NCBI GenBank assembly: GCA_031287575.1
Contig: JAITSV010000038.1
Location: 1-64,000 of the forward strand
Reading direction: 5' to 3'
DNA length: 64,000 nucleotides
Source: Desulfovibrio sp.
Lineage (GTDB): Bacteria > Desulfobacterota > Desulfovibrionia > Desulfovibrionales > Desulfovibrionaceae
Of this stretch, positions 63,115-64,000 are shown in pieces. A model generated the notes under the pieces. It was not told the DNA's origin and made no database searches. It saw only the letters and a list, made by a program, of their open reading frames with translations. The position numbers and the translations under genes are program-made. Within the stretch, counting starts at the first letter, position 1. Each line of letters opens with the position of its first letter.

Positions 63115-64000
63115 ATGGAGTTCTTCGACATCGCCGAAACCTGGAGCCGCGAGGCCATCACCGCCGCCCAGATCGTCCGCCTGCGCAACACCGTGGAGCA
63201 GGCCATGAAGTCGCCCTTCTACGGCCAGCGGCTGAAGGAGGCGGGCGTTACCCCCGGCTCCATCCGCTCGCTGGACGACGTGCGGCGCATCCCGCTCACC
63301 AGCAAGGACGACCTGCGCGCCCAGTACCCCGACGGGCTGATCTGCGTGCCCAAGTCGGAACTGGTGCGCATGCATGCCTCCAGCGGCACCACCGGCACCC
63401 CCACCGTGGTCTACCACACCCAGTCCGACCTCAATTCCTGGGCCGACCTGATGGCCCGCTGCATGCACATGGTGGGCATCCGCCGCGAGGACGTGTTCCA
63501 GAACATGGCCGGGTACGGCCTGTTCACCGGCGGCCTCGGCATCCACTACGGGGCCGAACGCCTGGGCTGCCTGACCATCCCCGCCGGTGCGGGCAACACC
63601 CGCCGCCAGGTCAAGCTGGTGCGCGACTTCCGGACCACCGTGGCGCACATCATCCCCTCGTACGCGCTGTACCTGGGCGCCGCCCTGCGTGACGAGGGCG
63701 AAGACCCCGCCGCACTGCCCCTGCGCATCGCCCTCATCGGCGCGGAACCCCACACCGAGGAAGCCCGCCGCCGCATCGAGGACATGCTGGGCCTGAAGGC
63801 CTACAACTCCTACGGCCTGTCCGAGATGAACGGCCCCGGCGTGGCCTTCGAGTGCGTGCACCAGGACGGCCTGCACGTCTGGGAAGACGCCTACATTGCC
63901 GAAATCATAAACCCTGCCACCGGCGAAGCCGTACCCGACGGCGAGGTGGGCGAACTGGTCATGACCACCCTGTGCCGCCAGGGCATGCCCGTGCTGCGCT
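63115..64000 (+). CDS. phenylacetate-CoA ligase (3' partial)
   Basis: The first 295 residues of an adenylate-forming enzyme of the PaaK type. The AMP-binding motif is MHASSGTTGTPTVVYHT (about residues 88-104); SYGLSEMNGPGVAFEC is the A5 motif, and GEVGELVMTTL a later one. It would activate phenylacetate or another aryl acid with CoA; such enzymes are common in Desulfovibrio and linked to aromatic amino-acid oxidation by indolepyruvate oxidoreductase. AGAGGGG precedes the ATG. The gene runs past the window. Confidence 0.92.
   Translation, partial: MEFFDIAETWSREAITAAQIVRLRNTVEQAMKSPFYGQRLKEAGVTPGSIRSLDDVRRIPLTSKDDLRAQYPDGLICVPKSELVRMHASSGTTGTPTVVYHTQSDLNSWADLMARCMHMVGIRREDVFQNMAGYGLFTGGLGIHYGAERLGCLTIPAGAGNTRRQVKLVRDFRTTVAHIIPSYALYLGAALRDEGEDPAALPLRIALIGAEPHTEEARRRIEDMLGLKAYNSYGLSEMNGPGVAFECVHQDGLHVWEDAYIAEIINPATGEAVPDGEVGELVMTTLCRQGMPVLR

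Overview
The window is very GC-rich (roughly two-thirds G+C by eye) and densely coded on both strands. It looks like a chromosome segment of a sulfate-reducing deltaproteobacterium of the Desulfovibrio/Nitratidesulfovibrio vulgaris group. The evidence is a 148-residue flavodoxin of the Desulfovibrio type, a multihaem cytochrome c peroxidase, a LctP-type lactate permease, an orphan ethanolamine utilisation cluster, and an apparent selenocysteine-encoding UGA in a DsrE-family gene. This assignment comes from gene content and protein recall, not from a search.

Layout, left to right. 1-2.4 kb: a phage large terminase cut by the window edge and an acetyltransferase-like gene, a phage remnant or prophage end. 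2.5-9.3 kb: a DUF3298 protein, a CaCA-type cation exchanger behind a yybP-ykoY (Mn2+) riboswitch with its own promoter, a TSCPD protein, the probable DsrE selenoprotein, two paralogous lipoproteins, a hotdog thioesterase and an AlaX editing protein. 9.6-17.3 kb: htpG, a chemoreceptor and a CPA2/KefB-type antiporter. 17.7-20.9 kb: two divergently diverged paralogues of an unrecognised family, each with a strong terminator and an AT-rich upstream region. 20.9-24.6 kb: D-Ala-D-Ala carboxypeptidase with a histone-like tail, then queD, queE and queC. 25.2-27.9 kb: a GlpA-like dehydrogenase with a partner iron-sulfur subunit, and a YbaK deacylase. 28-33.6 kb: a degenerate LuxR-type response regulator, a CII-like phage regulator, a REC-REC-histidine kinase, an RluA-type pseudouridine synthase and DUF2062.

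33.7-40.4 kb is a long minus-strand block: yicC, remA, gmk and pyrF (housekeeping), then TPR, HDOD and recJ. 40.7-45.7 kb: a multi-PAS hybrid kinase, DedA, and flavodoxin behind a Fur-like box. 47-51 kb: ethanolamine permease-eutB-eutC behind a candidate sigma-54 promoter, with no microcompartment genes. 51-58 kb: a Spy/ZraP-like gene interrupted at a C9 run, lactate permease, an RCK potassium channel, and an AhpD-like/TSUP pair divergent from a LysR regulator. 59.4-64 kb: triheme peroxidase, tRNA-Leu(GAG), DUF1786 and the start of a phenylacetate-CoA ligase.

Two intergenic repeat families recur: long imperfect palindromes flanked by a CTAGGGGCTGTTT-type end, and GGGGAGGGACCCTTTTGC hairpins. 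Short 9-bp in-frame tandem repeats are expanded in many unrelated genes. The strongest leads are the probable DsrE selenoprotein, the Mn2+ riboswitch on a CaCA exchanger (suggesting manganese export), the unknown paralogue pair and the repeat elements that supply stop codons.
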